DNA of 50,961 nt, taken from contig CAAGNU010000363.1 in the NCBI GenBank assembly GCA_900771365.1, forward strand, positions 1-50,961, given 5' to 3'. This document shows, in pieces, positions 18,899 through 27,180 of the stretch (the first letter of the stretch is position 1; each line of letters begins with the position of its first letter). A program made the translations under genes and the position numbers. This DNA is from Bacteroidales bacterium (GTDB taxonomy: Bacteria; Bacteroidota; Bacteroidia; Bacteroidales; P3). Under the pieces are notes generated by a model. The model worked only from the letters and a program-made list of their open reading frames with translations, searched no databases and was not told the DNA's origin.

Positions 18899-19843
18899 TC
18901 AAGGTTTAGAGTCCTCTTTTTTCGGCTCGCTGTGGGGTACGACATAGCTGTCGGGATACTTGTCGATGAGCATGGCCTGGGTGCGGATTACATGGCTTCT
19001 TGTGTTGGCCAGAACGAGGACGATGGTGATTTGTCCGTTAATCTCGTTTCGGTCCAGACGAACCATGTCTTGATACTCTTTCGGCATTCTCAAAACTTCG
19101 CGGATGGCGGCGTTCTTGGAGTTGACGATGCAAAGCTCAAGATCGTATAGCGGTCCTTTGGCGATAGGCTCGGCAACAACTTCCTCAACGGTATCCACAA
19201 CAGTTTCGATTGTGTCAAGCACTACAGATACTGTATCGGGCTGTTCTGCGGGCTTTTGGGCTGCAGCGGGCTTCTTCTTCTGAGGAGGCTTAGGTCTTGC
19301 GGGGGTGGTCTGATTAGGCTGGGGCAGAGGCTGAGGCTCCTCTTTCTGAACCTTCGACGAAACGAGTGTGACGGGGCCTATGGGATAGGGCGAGATGCGG
19401 CGTACCGGGCTGCGGTCGCCATAAGCGTAGTACTCGCTCTCCGTCATGGCCAAGGTGTCTTGCTGCTTCCAGAGGTAGTATCCCCTTTGAGGGTCGAGGA
19501 TACTCACGTTGACTTTGCCTGAGCCTTTGATTCCCAGTGCGTGTACGGCTAACTTTGTCATGTCCAGTATGTTGCTTTTGGGACATCTGTCGTTCACTCT
19601 GACAACAACCTGATAGCCCGTAGCGGGATTCTTTACCATCAGGAAGGTGCCGAGAGGAATGCTCTTGTGAGCCGCTGTGTATTGGTTCTGACGGAAAATC
19701 TCGCCATTAGAGGTTTTTCGGCCCACAAACCTGTCGGCATAATAGGTGCCGAGCATCGTCCGAGTATTAGTGGCTGTTGCCTCTTTGTCGGTCGTGCTGT
19801 CGCAGTCGTTCTGTGCATGGAGACAGAAGGGCAGCAGCATCAA
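18899..19843 (-). CDS. rlpA: RlpA-like double-psi beta-barrel protein, secreted
   Basis: The RlpA domain covers roughly residues 30-110: GTYYADRFVGRKTSNGEIF, AAHKSIPLGTFLMV, VVVRVNDRCP and ILDMTKLAVHALGI. This is the core of septal ring lytic transglycosylase-like proteins that act on peptidoglycan. A proline/lysine-rich linker (PLPQPNQ...KPPQKKKP) leads to a C-terminal region of unknown fold. The start is unsettled: TTG at 19843 or ATG at 19840 would give only a stub of a signal peptide, while the same frame reads upstream as IIKHVLYILLMLLPFCLHAQ, a complete signal peptide without a standard start codon. Third gene of an operon with the deacetylase-like and kdsC genes. Confidence 0.82.
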   Translation of the reverse strand: MMLLPFCLHAQNDCDSTTDKEATATNTRTMLGTYYADRFVGRKTSNGEIFRQNQYTAAHKSIPLGTFLMVKNPATGYQVVVRVNDRCPKSNILDMTKLAVHALGIKGSGKVNVSILDPQRGYYLWKQQDTLAMTESEYYAYGDRSPVRRISPYPIGPVTLVSSKVQKEEPQPLPQPNQTTPARPKPPQKKKPAAAQKPAEQPDTVSVVLDTIETVVDTVEEVVAEPIAKGPLYDLELCIVNSKNAAIREVLRMPKEYQDMVRLDRNEINGQITIVLVLANTRSHVIRTQAMLIDKYPDSYVVPHSEPKKEDSKP

Positions 19844-19891
19844 TAATATATATAGTACGTGTTTAATAATAAAAAAAGTATTTAGTTAATA

Positions 19892-20428
19892 TTACCAATT
19901 TAATGCTTCGTGCTGAGTGTCTTTGGGGTCGAACCAATTGCCTTGGAGGCGTAGAACTTGCTCAATGATGTCTCTCACGCAGCCGTGGCCGCCAGGATAG
20001 AGCGAGACGTAGTCGCTAAGTTCCTTGATTTCTATAGCCGCATCAGCTGGGCAGGCAGCCACGCCGCAATGGCTCATGATGCCGTAGTCGGGAATGTCGT
20101 CGCCCATGCAGACCACCTCCTCTTCTCTTAGGTTGTTGGTTTCGAGAAACTTCTTGTATGTCTCCATCTTGTTGGCGCATCCCGTGTAGCATTGCTTCAC
20201 GCCGAGGGAGGCCATGCGGTTGTCGATACTTTTAGAGGTGGCTCCAGAAATAAGGGCTATGATGTAGCCTTTCTTGACGGCATATTGGAGGGCGTAGCCG
20301 TCTTTGATGTTGCCGCAGCGCACGGTCTCGCCGTCTGCGAAGGTCCACACATCGCCTGCTGTCATCACGCCGTCGAAATCGAATACGAAGGCTTTTATCT
20401 TAGGCAGTTTCTCTTTGTAGTTTATCAT
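19892..20428 (-). CDS. kdsC: HAD phosphatase, KDO 8-phosphate phosphatase (KdsC) family
   Basis: HAD motif I FDFDGVMTAGD, motif II ALISGAT, and motif IV MGDDIPD, followed by GVAACPADA, typical of KdsC, which makes 3-deoxy-D-manno-octulosonate for lipopolysaccharide from its 8-phosphate. Length of 178 aa fits. Cytoplasmic. It lies 23 bp downstream of the deacetylase-like gene. Related HAD members act on other nonulosonate phosphates, so the exact sugar is inferred. Confidence 0.87.
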   Translation of the reverse strand: MINYKEKLPKIKAFVFDFDGVMTAGDVWTFADGETVRCGNIKDGYALQYAVKKGYIIALISGATSKSIDNRMASLGVKQCYTGCANKMETYKKFLETNNLREEEVVCMGDDIPDYGIMSHCGVAACPADAAIEIKELSDYVSLYPGGHGCVRDIIEQVLRLQGNWFDPKDTQHEALNW

Positions 20429-20451
20429 AGTGCAGAATAGTTGCTGAGTTA

Positions 20452-21789
20452 TTATTTCGCTGAGTTATCGCTACATACGTATTGAATCAGGTCTTCATAA
20501 ACCTCGGTCCACCCATCCCATCCATCATAGTCGCAGAGGTTCTGATTGTGGAAGATGCAGCAATAGGTGCCGTTCACAGCCCGGACCTCGTCCACCAAGG
20601 CATGGTACTGCTCCTTGGCCTCCTCCTTAGTCAGTTTGAGGTAATTGCGCATAGTGGTGTCCATGGAGACGAAGGGGTGTATGCTGAGCGGCATCTCTTG
20701 GTCGTTGCTGAGGTCGAAGAAGGGAATGGCCGTGCATGTGCCGCAGCGGAAGCCCAGCTGGTCGGCGTAGCCCATGGAATAGTCGTGCGTTATGCCGGCA
20801 CGTTGCAGCGTCTGGTAGGCCTCGGGCAGGGTGAAGCGCAGGTAGTGAAAGCGGTTGCGCACGATAGGCCTGTGCAGGATGTCGGCCAGGCGTGCGGTTT
20901 CGCGTTCGAGCCGCTTAGGTTCTTCAAAAGACTGGTACGAGCCATGTATGCCCACTTTGGAGTAGTCGCCGATATGCTGCAGGAGCTCGCGGAACTGGTT
21001 GTTGAAGTGCGAGACGGGCTTGTCGTACATATCGTAGTCGCCCAAGAGGGCGAAGAAGAGGAGCGTGCCATGCTTCTTGAGGCGTCGGTTTTGCTCAATG
21101 ATATAGTCGAACGTGTCGTATGGGTCGTGTTCCTTGCCTGTCAGCACACGGAGCCTGCGCCGGACCTCTGCGGGGTTTCGGCGGTGCAGGCCGTCGCGCA
21201 AGAAACCCATGATAGTGCGGAAAAATCCTTTGTGGAGGTAGCAGTAGGCCGCGTCTATGTCGACGGTCTGGATAAAGTTGAAGCAGCGTTCCCTGAAGAT
21301 GGCGTTGGGGTAGTACTTCAAGATGAGGTCGCGCACCATCAGCGCCCAGCGGTCCACCACGGCAGTCTGTAGGAACCCATGCTTGTAGGCTAAGCTTTCT
21401 GAGGCCATGAAGCGGTCGTGCTCGTCTTTTCGATGGGGCAGGTACTCCTCGTAGCGCGAAATCATGAAGAATATGGCGGAGAAGGGGTCGAATGGCAGGT
21501 CTGTGCCCTGCCCGTAGACGGGGTATATCGCCGGAGTGCCTTCGTACTCGAAGTAGTGGCACTCCTGCTCCATGATGGAGGTCTCGAAAAGGAGGTGCGT
21601 CGCTTTGATATACGGAGCCTTCACAGATGCAATTGGCTGTGGCGCATAGCACAAACGGGCGTCTTCATGACGCTCGAAGGTCGTGGCATCAGTGGTGATG
21701 GCGAACTCTGTTTGCAGAATATCGCGCATGACCACATTGATTGTGTAGCCCAGACGATTGGTCAGTTTTGGAACATATATCAGCAGCAT
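20452..21789 (-). CDS. Polysaccharide deacetylase-like protein (DUF7033 type)
   Basis: The N-terminal domain resembles the region found in Bacteroidota deacetylase-like proteins, beginning LLIYVPKLTNRLGYTINVV. The NodB-like region has TVDIDAAY (metal-binding Asp position), VGIHGSYQSF (His) and later RNRFHYLRFTLPEAYQTL and DYSMGY. No signal peptide is seen, so it is probably cytoplasmic. The reaction is unproven; family members are usually in cell-envelope gene neighbourhoods, as here with kdsC and rlpA. Confidence 0.78.
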   Translation of the reverse strand: MLLIYVPKLTNRLGYTINVVMRDILQTEFAITTDATTFERHEDARLCYAPQPIASVKAPYIKATHLLFETSIMEQECHYFEYEGTPAIYPVYGQGTDLPFDPFSAIFFMISRYEEYLPHRKDEHDRFMASESLAYKHGFLQTAVVDRWALMVRDLILKYYPNAIFRERCFNFIQTVDIDAAYCYLHKGFFRTIMGFLRDGLHRRNPAEVRRRLRVLTGKEHDPYDTFDYIIEQNRRLKKHGTLLFFALLGDYDMYDKPVSHFNNQFRELLQHIGDYSKVGIHGSYQSFEEPKRLERETARLADILHRPIVRNRFHYLRFTLPEAYQTLQRAGITHDYSMGYADQLGFRCGTCTAIPFFDLSNDQEMPLSIHPFVSMDTTMRNYLKLTKEEAKEQYHALVDEVRAVNGTYCCIFHNQNLCDYDGWDGWTEVYEDLIQYVCSDNSAK

Positions 21790-21810
21790 ATTAAGTTGCT
21801 TTTAAAAATG

Positions 21811-21818
21811 CAAAGATA
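21811..21818 (-). promoter_or_regulatory. -7 box (TATCTTTG) of the deacetylase-kdsC-rlpA operon
   Basis: An exact TAnnTTTG match with following CA, 22 bp before the ATG at 21789; an adjacent T-rich tract lies upstream. Intergenic gaps of 23 and 48 bp support one transcript for the three genes. Confidence 0.65.
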
Positions 21819-22055
21819 CGACTTTTTTTTGATATGACGACTTTTTTACTTTTTTTGTGCGATTTCTTTCTTGCGTCAAAATCGTCAGTTTTGTTTTGTA
21901 TTGGGTGCATCGGGCTATCTCATGTCCTTATCTTTTTTATGAAATAGTGTGATGAACAGATGCCGTTTTCTCGATAAAAAATAGTGCAATGTTTCTCTTT
22001 TTTATCCGTTCTCAATATGCAAATCCGTGTCGAGAGAATGCCAATTTCCCCTCAG

Positions 22056-22182
22056 GGTGGCTTCGCCCGACCTCCGCTCTGCCTCCGCTGTAGCTCCGAG
22101 GTAAGTCCGACGTGGCTCCGAGGCATCTTCGCCCTTTTGTCGGAGCTACCTCGGAGCTACCTCGGAGCTACGGCGAAGCTAC
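22056..22182. repeat. 11-bp tandem array 2, an inverted pair of arrays
   Basis: Six units of exactly 11 bp lie in minus orientation (unit starts 22056, 22067, 22078, 22089, 22100, 22111, each ending TCCGA, TTCGC or TCCGC). After a 19-bp gap, plus-orientation units CGGAGCTACCT lie at 22141 and 22152, then two 10-bp units at 22163 and 22173. The two halves can base-pair (GTAGCTCCGAGGTA with TACCTCGGAGCTAC). Otherwise the 21790-22320 gap holds no gene. Confidence 0.75.
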
Positions 22183-22320
22183 ACTGGAACTGCTTCGAAA
22201 AAAATGGAGCCGTTCGCCACGATGTGGGTTGTCATAATCAGAATGTATAAATGACCAATCCGGTCAGGCTCATTTTCCATCCTGGTTTAGGGACATCACC
22301 TATGCGGGATGTTTTCTTCG

Positions 22321-23229
22321 CTATTGCGCTAAGGTGACTTCGGCTGACACGGTGAGGCGGGTCGGGTGGCCGAGTTTGAGGGCGAGGTTTTCCGTGCCGT
22401 TGTGGCCGGCGGGGAAGTTGAAGCAGACGGGGTAGCCGTATTCTGCCACGGCGTCGCGGACTATCTCTTCGGCTGTGCGGCCAAAGGGGATGCTGTTGTC
22501 GTGCATGTCGCTCATCTGTCCCACCACGAGGCCGGCGAGATGGGCCAGGTGGCCGCAGCGTTTGAGGTTCATCATCATGCGGTCTATGTGGTAGAGGTAT
22601 TCGTCGAGGTCTTCGATAAAGAGGATCTTCCCTGCCGTATCAATGTCGCTTTCTGAGCCGCAGAGGCTGTAGAGCATGGAGAGGTTGCCGCCCACAAGGA
22701 GGCCTGTGGCTTTGCCCGTTCGGTTGAGCTTGTGTGCGGGACAGTCGTATTCGAGGCTCTCCCCAAACAGCTTCCTCCGCATGGTCGCGACGGCAGGGGA
22801 GGGGTGGCGGAGCTCTTTGTCAGAGATGTTGATAGGCATGGTGGCATGGAGCGTCTCTATGCCGAGGTGACGGTGTATGTGGCTGTGCAGCACGGTGATG
22901 TCGCTATATCCCACGAGCCATTTGGGGCTTTCGGCAAAGTTGGAGAAGTCGAGCCTGTCGATAATCCTAACCGTCCCGTAGCCTCCGCGGGCGCAGAATA
23001 TGGCGCGGATGTCGGGGGCATCCAGCAGATGCTGCATGAGGGCTGCGCGAGTGTCGTCGCTGCCGGCAAACTGGTTCTCTTCGTCGAAGAGATGCTCGGG
23101 TATGACCACTTCCAGCCCCCAGGACTGGAGCAGTTGCACGGCTGGTGCCAGCTCTTGTTGACTTATCTTGCGGGCAGGTGCGGCTATGGCCACACAGTCG
23201 CCAGGGTTGAGATATAGGGGCTGTATCAT
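22321..23229 (-). CDS. ldcA: LD-carboxypeptidase, peptidase family S66
   Basis: Cytoplasmic murein tetrapeptide carboxypeptidase that recycles cell-wall peptides by removing the terminal D-alanine. Catalytic residues visible: Ser109 in GYSDIT, Glu206 in FIEDLDE, and His276 in PAGHNGTEN. The ARGGYG motif near residue 80 is typical of S66. Length of 302 aa is normal. Last gene of a probable operon with the TonB-domain protein and the purine permease; the 72-bp space before it carries a short GATTTGAAGATTGAGAG repeat. Confidence 0.92.
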   Translation of the reverse strand: MIQPLYLNPGDCVAIAAPARKISQQELAPAVQLLQSWGLEVVIPEHLFDEENQFAGSDDTRAALMQHLLDAPDIRAIFCARGGYGTVRIIDRLDFSNFAESPKWLVGYSDITVLHSHIHRHLGIETLHATMPINISDKELRHPSPAVATMRRKLFGESLEYDCPAHKLNRTGKATGLLVGGNLSMLYSLCGSESDIDTAGKILFIEDLDEYLYHIDRMMMNLKRCGHLAHLAGLVVGQMSDMHDNSIPFGRTAEEIVRDAVAEYGYPVCFNFPAGHNGTENLALKLGHPTRLTVSAEVTLAQ

Positions 23230-23301
23230 GGGGTGAGGAGGATTTGAAGATTGAGAGATTTGGAGATTGGTAGGTTCGCAAATCTACTTATCTCCAAATC
23301 T

Positions 23302-24639
23302 TTATAAGAAAATGTATCGTAGCACGAAGAGCACGGCGAGCACCCACATGGCGACGCTGATTTTCTTCACCTTGCCGCAGAGGGCGTTGATGACCACGTA
23401 GGCAATCATGCCGAGGAGGATGCCGTCGGAGATGCTGTAGGCGAGGGGCATGACGGAGAAGGTGACGAAGGCGGGGAGGGCTTCGGTGAAGTCGGTCCAG
23501 TCAATCTTGCAGATGGGCGACACCATCATCATGCCCACGATAATCAGGGCGGGAGCCGTGGCGGCGCTGGGGATGGCGAGGAAGAGCGGGGCAAAGGGCA
23601 GTGCCAGGGCGAAGCATACGCCTACCACCAGGGCGGTGAGGCCGCTGCGGCCGCCCACGCCTACGCCCGAGGCGCTCTCAACGTAGGTCGTTGTGGTCGA
23701 GGTGCCCAAGGCTGCGCCAGTCGTGGTGGCTATGGCGTCGGCCATGAAGCACTCGTTGATGCGCTCGATGTTGCCTTTCTCGTCGATGAAGCCGGCCTTT
23801 TCTGCCACGCCGATGATGCTGCCCATGGTGTCGAACATATCGATGAAGAGGAAGGTGAGCACCACCACAATCATGTCGATGATGCCTTTCGAGGTGGTCA
23901 GCTCGGCGAAGGCCATCTGCCCGGCAATGTCGCCTATGCCTGGCACGCTGCCGGCTATGCCGTTGAGGTGGGTGATGGCCTGGTAGGTGCCGTCGATCTT
24001 GAACATGGGGATGCAGCCGATGAAGGTGGTGCCGAGGATGCCGATGAGGATGCCGCCTGGCACCTTGAGGATGACCAGCACGGCGGTGAGCACCAGGCCG
24101 ATGATGGCCAGCAGGGCGGAGCCTTCGGTGATGTTGCCGAGGGTGACGAGCGTGGGACCGTCCACGATGATGCCGGCGTTCTGCATGCCAATGAAGGCGA
24201 TGAAGAGGCCTATGCCGCCACCGATGGCGTATTTGAGGCTCAGCGGGATAGCATCGACGATGAGCTTGCGCACATTGGTGACGGTGAGGATGATGAAGAT
24301 GATGCCCTCGATGAAGACACCCGTGAGGGCGAACTGCCAGCTGTAGCCCATGGAGAGGCAGACAGTATAGACGAAGAAGGCGTTGAGGCCCATGCCGGGG
24401 GCGAGGCCGAAGGGCTTCTTGCCGATGAAGGCCATGGCTACGCAGCCCACCACGGCGGCGAGTGCTGTGGCGGTGAACACTGCCCCGTTCTCTATCGACA
24501 TCACGCCGCCGAGGGCGTCGAAGATGCCGGGGTTGACGGCCAGGATGTAGGCCATGGTGAGGAAGGTGGTGATGCCGGCCATAATCTCCGTGCGCACCTT
24601 CATGGTCTCCGAATCAAAACCAAAGAGTTTCTTCAACAT
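23302..24639 (-). CDS. NCS2 family purine (adenine/guanine/hypoxanthine) permease
   Basis: A polytopic inner-membrane transporter of about 12-14 helices in the AzgA/PbuG branch: FGFDSETMKVRTEIMAGITTFLTMAYILAVNP at the N-terminus, KPFGLAPGMGLNAFF, and FIDMFDTMGSIIGVAEKAG in the middle (written here as separate motifs). Typical length of 445 aa. It is encoded 12 bp after the TonB-domain gene. Substrate within the purine bases is not resolvable by eye. Confidence 0.92.
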   Translation of the reverse strand: MLKKLFGFDSETMKVRTEIMAGITTFLTMAYILAVNPGIFDALGGVMSIENGAVFTATALAAVVGCVAMAFIGKKPFGLAPGMGLNAFFVYTVCLSMGYSWQFALTGVFIEGIIFIILTVTNVRKLIVDAIPLSLKYAIGGGIGLFIAFIGMQNAGIIVDGPTLVTLGNITEGSALLAIIGLVLTAVLVILKVPGGILIGILGTTFIGCIPMFKIDGTYQAITHLNGIAGSVPGIGDIAGQMAFAELTTSKGIIDMIVVVLTFLFIDMFDTMGSIIGVAEKAGFIDEKGNIERINECFMADAIATTTGAALGTSTTTTYVESASGVGVGGRSGLTALVVGVCFALALPFAPLFLAIPSAATAPALIIVGMMMVSPICKIDWTDFTEALPAFVTFSVMPLAYSISDGILLGMIAYVVINALCGKVKKISVAMWVLAVLFVLRYIFL

Positions 24640-24651
24640 AATATAAAGGTA

Positions 24652-25122
24652 TTAAATGTTCGAGGGGGCAGATGTGCCGGCGGGATGCGAGATGGAGCCT
24701 CCGGCCTTTGGTGTGTCGGCGGGGGCGGTGCTCATCATGACGGGGAGGCGGAACATGGTCCTTACGGCCTTGCCGCCCAACTTGCCGGGCTTCCATCGGG
24801 GCATTTTCTTGATGGCTTTCGCCACGGCCTTGCCGCAGCCGTAGCCGGGGTCTTCGAGGATGGTGATGTCGCCCACGCGGCCGTCCCTTTCCACCACAAA
24901 GGACACCAGCACGCGGCCGTCAACCTCTGCGCGGATGGCCTTGGAGGGCATGTGTATGTTGCGGTTGAGATAATCCATCAGGGCGTCCAGTCCGCCGGGG
25001 TACTCGGGGTCTTCGTCCAGCTGCATGTAGATGGACGCTGTGTCCTGTGTCGGCTCCTTGGTGTTCTGGCCGAGGGCGAGCATCGGCAGCATCAGTATCA
25101 AAAGAATCAGTCTCTTTCTCAT
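24652..25122 (-). CDS. Secreted TonB C-terminal domain protein
   Basis: Signal peptide (MRKRLILLILMLPMLALG), a short linker, then a TonB C-terminal domain: GRVLVSFVVERDGRVGDITI, GYGCGKAVAKAIKKMPRW and KPGKLGGKAVRTMFRLPV. There is no N-terminal membrane anchor beyond the signal, so it is a free periplasmic or processed form and not a classical TonB energy transducer. Such single-domain proteins are frequent in Bacteroidota and their partners are mostly unknown. First gene of the operon with the permease and ldcA. Confidence 0.85.
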   Translation of the reverse strand: MRKRLILLILMLPMLALGQNTKEPTQDTASIYMQLDEDPEYPGGLDALMDYLNRNIHMPSKAIRAEVDGRVLVSFVVERDGRVGDITILEDPGYGCGKAVAKAIKKMPRWKPGKLGGKAVRTMFRLPVMMSTAPADTPKAGGSISHPAGTSAPSNI

Positions 25123-25188
25123 TGCGTATAATCTTTATTGTCTATATCAGAGTGCGGTATAAGTATTTTCGTCTCGGAAAACGATTTG

Positions 25189-25196
25189 CAAAGATA
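25189..25196 (-). promoter_or_regulatory. -7 box (TATCTTTG) of the tonB-permease-ldcA operon
   Basis: An exact TAnnTTTG match with following CA on the minus strand, 67 bp before the TonB-domain ATG at 25122. Confidence 0.65.
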
Positions 25197-25380
25197 CATT
25201 ATTTTTGGCAATAATTGTATTTTCCCCGTCCGATTTCCCATTTTTATGCCACGGCAGGAGGCCGAAAGCGGCAAAACTGCGCCCTTCACAATCCGTTTTC
25301 TTTCTGCCTGTTGTGGAATATGACTGCGTTAAAAAGTATTAAAAATGTAATCCAAACATTACAAAATGAAAATAATTCTT

Positions 25381-25388
25381 TACTTTTG
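25381..25388 (+). promoter_or_regulatory. -7 box (TACTTTTG) of the membrane protein/XRE pair
   Basis: A TAnnTTTG match with following CA, 33 bp before the ATG at 25421. No clear -33 element. Confidence 0.6.
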
Positions 25389-25420
25389 CAGCCGAAAATC
25401 AACTCTAATAAAACAACATT

Positions 25421-25924
25421 ATGGACAAATTATTCTTATTGCCCCATTGGTGCAGAAAAATCGGTATGGTAGTGTTCCCTATAAGCCTTGTGCTGGAGAT
25501 TGCCTGCCTGTTGGAAATCGGAACTAATCTTTTTCAGTTTGAGATCTCGCTCAACGACATCCGCGAGTGGCTTGGCTTGTCAGCCTTGGTTTGCGGCGAC
25601 TCTTTGGAAAACATGGGCCACTTTACGCCTTGTAATGACTTGCTCCCGACGGCGGTCGATATCCTGTTCATCGTTGGGAGCTGCTTGCTGGGCTTCTCCA
25701 AGCTGAGCGACGAGGACGAGTATTTCTCGAAAATCCGTATGCAGGCTTTAGTGCTTGCTGTGTATATGTATGCGGCGGTCCTCATCATCGGCGAAATCCT
25801 TTGCTGGAGCACGGCTTTCCTGTACTTTATGCGCTGCTGCATCTTTGCGCCAGTGCTGTTCTTCCTGATATTCTTCTATACCAGGGTTGCCGCTGTGCGG
25901 AAAGGAGCGAAGGATGAAAAATAA
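25421..25924 (+). CDS. Small integral membrane protein, DUF2975-like
   Basis: 167 aa with about four hydrophobic helices (near residues 15-35, 80-98, 105-128 and 132-155) and a basic C-terminus. This layout, together with an immediately following small XRE regulator, matches the DUF2975/YozG-type pairs common in Firmicutes and Bacteroidota, whose job is unknown. The gene ends 11 bp inside the regulator gene. Family assignment rests mainly on layout and context. Confidence 0.7.
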   Translation: MDKLFLLPHWCRKIGMVVFPISLVLEIACLLEIGTNLFQFEISLNDIREWLGLSALVCGDSLENMGHFTPCNDLLPTAVDILFIVGSCLLGFSKLSDEDEYFSKIRMQALVLAVYMYAAVLIIGEILCWSTAFLYFMRCCIFAPVLFFLIFFYTRVAAVRKGAKDEK

Positions 25925-26114
25925 CCTGAAAGTGTGTCGCGCCATCGGCAGTCTGACGCAGGAGGAACTCGCCGCGAAGGTGGGCGTGACCCGCCAGGCC
26001 ATCATCGCCATCGAGCGGGGCAAATACATCCCCTCCACCGTGCTGGCCATGAAGATAGCCCGCGTGTTCGGCAAGACCGTCGAAGAGGTCTTCACCTTAG
26101 AGGAGACCGACTGA
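25914..26114 (+). CDS. Small XRE/Cro-type transcriptional regulator
   Basis: 66 aa that are almost entirely a helix-turn-helix domain: LKVCRAIGSLTQEELAAKVG, then VTRQAIIAIERGKYIPST and a C-terminal FGKTVEEVFTLEE helix. The start is the ATG at 25914, which follows an AAGGAGCGAAGG ribosome-binding sequence inside the upstream gene; the upstream in-frame start at 25887 would lack this. Its 11-bp overlap with the membrane protein gene implies translational coupling. Confidence 0.88.
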   Translation: MKNNLKVCRAIGSLTQEELAAKVGVTRQAIIAIERGKYIPSTVLAMKIARVFGKTVEEVFTLEETD

Positions 26115-26148
26115 CCTGCCAGATGAATATTGTTTAGGCTCCATAATA

Positions 26149-26190
26149 ATCATCATTATTTAAGTATTAATCATCATTATTTAAGTATTA
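26149..26190 (+). repeat. Two perfect 21-bp tandem repeats in the leader of the next gene
   Basis: Copies at 26149-26169 and 26170-26190 (ATCATCATTATTTAAGTATT plus A). The second copy supplies the A of the ATG start codon at 26190. Confidence 0.85.
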
Positions 26191-26720
26191 TGAAGAAAAT
26201 CATCATTCTCAGCCTCTTTCTTGCGGCGACTGCCCTTCATGCCCAGCCTCAACTGTCCGACACGCTCTCGCCTTGTGGTCGCTACCGCGTCACCAATGGT
26301 GCTGCTATTGCCCAAACGGAGTGCGAATCTGCCATCCTTAAATCCTTGCGTTCGGGTGATGCCAACATCACCTCAGAGGTCGATAATCCGAGCGAACAAC
26401 CCCCTGCTATTGACACAGCCACTTTTCTCGAAATCATTGCTGGCGAGGTGCTTTCCCTATTGTCCACGGACGAAGTGAACAGTGTTTATGGCGTTCCTCA
26501 ATCCGTCGTCCTTACTCCGCAGCTTCTAACCGTTGCCCACGAAGGCTCAACCGAACTGTCGTGTTACCCGCTTGCGGGCATCACGCCTGACGACGATGGT
26601 GGGCATAGGTGGACGCTCCTTCGGGCCGATGCGCCAGCTATCGGGCTCTTTGTGGATGGCTACGGCATCTATACGCTTAAAATTCCCGGGCAGAAGACGC
26701 TCCGCCTCCGACGCGAATGA
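26190..26720 (+). CDS. Secreted protein of unknown function
   Basis: Starting at the ATG at 26190 gives 176 aa with a clean signal peptide (MKKIIILSLFLAATALHAQ). An in-frame upstream ATG at 26130 would add a tract made of the tandem repeat and hide the signal peptide, so it is rejected. The mature part has no recognisable domain; it contains the sequence SLLSTDEVNSVYGVPQSVV near the middle, rich in hydroxyl residues. No partner gene is evident. Confidence 0.65.
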   Translation: MKKIIILSLFLAATALHAQPQLSDTLSPCGRYRVTNGAAIAQTECESAILKSLRSGDANITSEVDNPSEQPPAIDTATFLEIIAGEVLSLLSTDEVNSVYGVPQSVVLTPQLLTVAHEGSTELSCYPLAGITPDDDGGHRWTLLRADAPAIGLFVDGYGIYTLKIPGQKTLRLRRE

Positions 26721-26743
26721 TGCCCGCCGCATAAAAAAAAACG

Positions 26744-26773
26744 AAAGAGGGTGCCTTGCGGGGCGCCCTCTTT
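26744..26773. terminator. Intrinsic terminator hairpin after the secreted protein gene
   Basis: The 12-bp arms AAAGAGGGTGCC (26744-26755) and GGCGCCCTCTTT (26762-26773) pair with one wobble around a 6-nt loop. An A-run precedes it (26732-26741), so it could end transcripts arriving from either side. The remainder of 26721-27180 holds C- and A-homopolymers and array 3 but no gene. Confidence 0.75.
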
Positions 26774-27071
26774 GGGTGTTTGGTGTTGTTGTAATCTGTG
26801 GCCAGAGGGCGAAAGCCATCATTTGTCAGATCACTGTTCACTAATCTCAATCCCCCTCATTCACAAAATCGATATGCCCCCCAACTGCCCCCCCCCAAAA
26901 AAAAACTGCCCCCAATTTTAACATATACAAAAAAGGTATGAGTCAGACCTGAGTCAGAACAAAGTCCTGCGGGAGTGGCGGTTTTGAAATGTTAAAATCG
27001 GGGCGGGTCGAGGCTTCGCTGCAGAGCCTTCTCACCCCCTCTTTTCGTCCCCTTTTGCTCCGCCCTTAGGA

Positions 27072-27113
27072 GCGGAGCTAGAGCGAAGCTAAGGCGGAGC
27101 TAAGGCGGAGGTG
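27072..27113 (+). repeat. 11-bp tandem array 3 (GCGRAGCTAAG)
   Basis: Unit starts at 27072, 27083, 27094 and 27105 (last unit incomplete). The units share the variant GCTAAG/GCTAGA, so they are more like each other than like the arrays elsewhere. Confidence 0.75.
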
Positions 27114-27180
27114 CTCCGTGCCCCGAAAATGGCATTTGGGCGGGCTGTTCGAATTGTTAAAATTGCGAGGCCGCAGCTTC

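Noticed and set aside
22056..22182. Possible CRISPR array
   Set aside because: The period is 11 bp with no spacers and there are no cas genes.
23968..25131. 387-codon open frame antisense to the purine permease and TonB-domain genes
   Set aside because: Low-complexity acidic/His-rich translation crossing two real genes.
26130..26189. Upstream start for the 176-aa secreted protein
   Set aside because: It would translate the 21-bp tandem repeat and bury a clear signal peptide.
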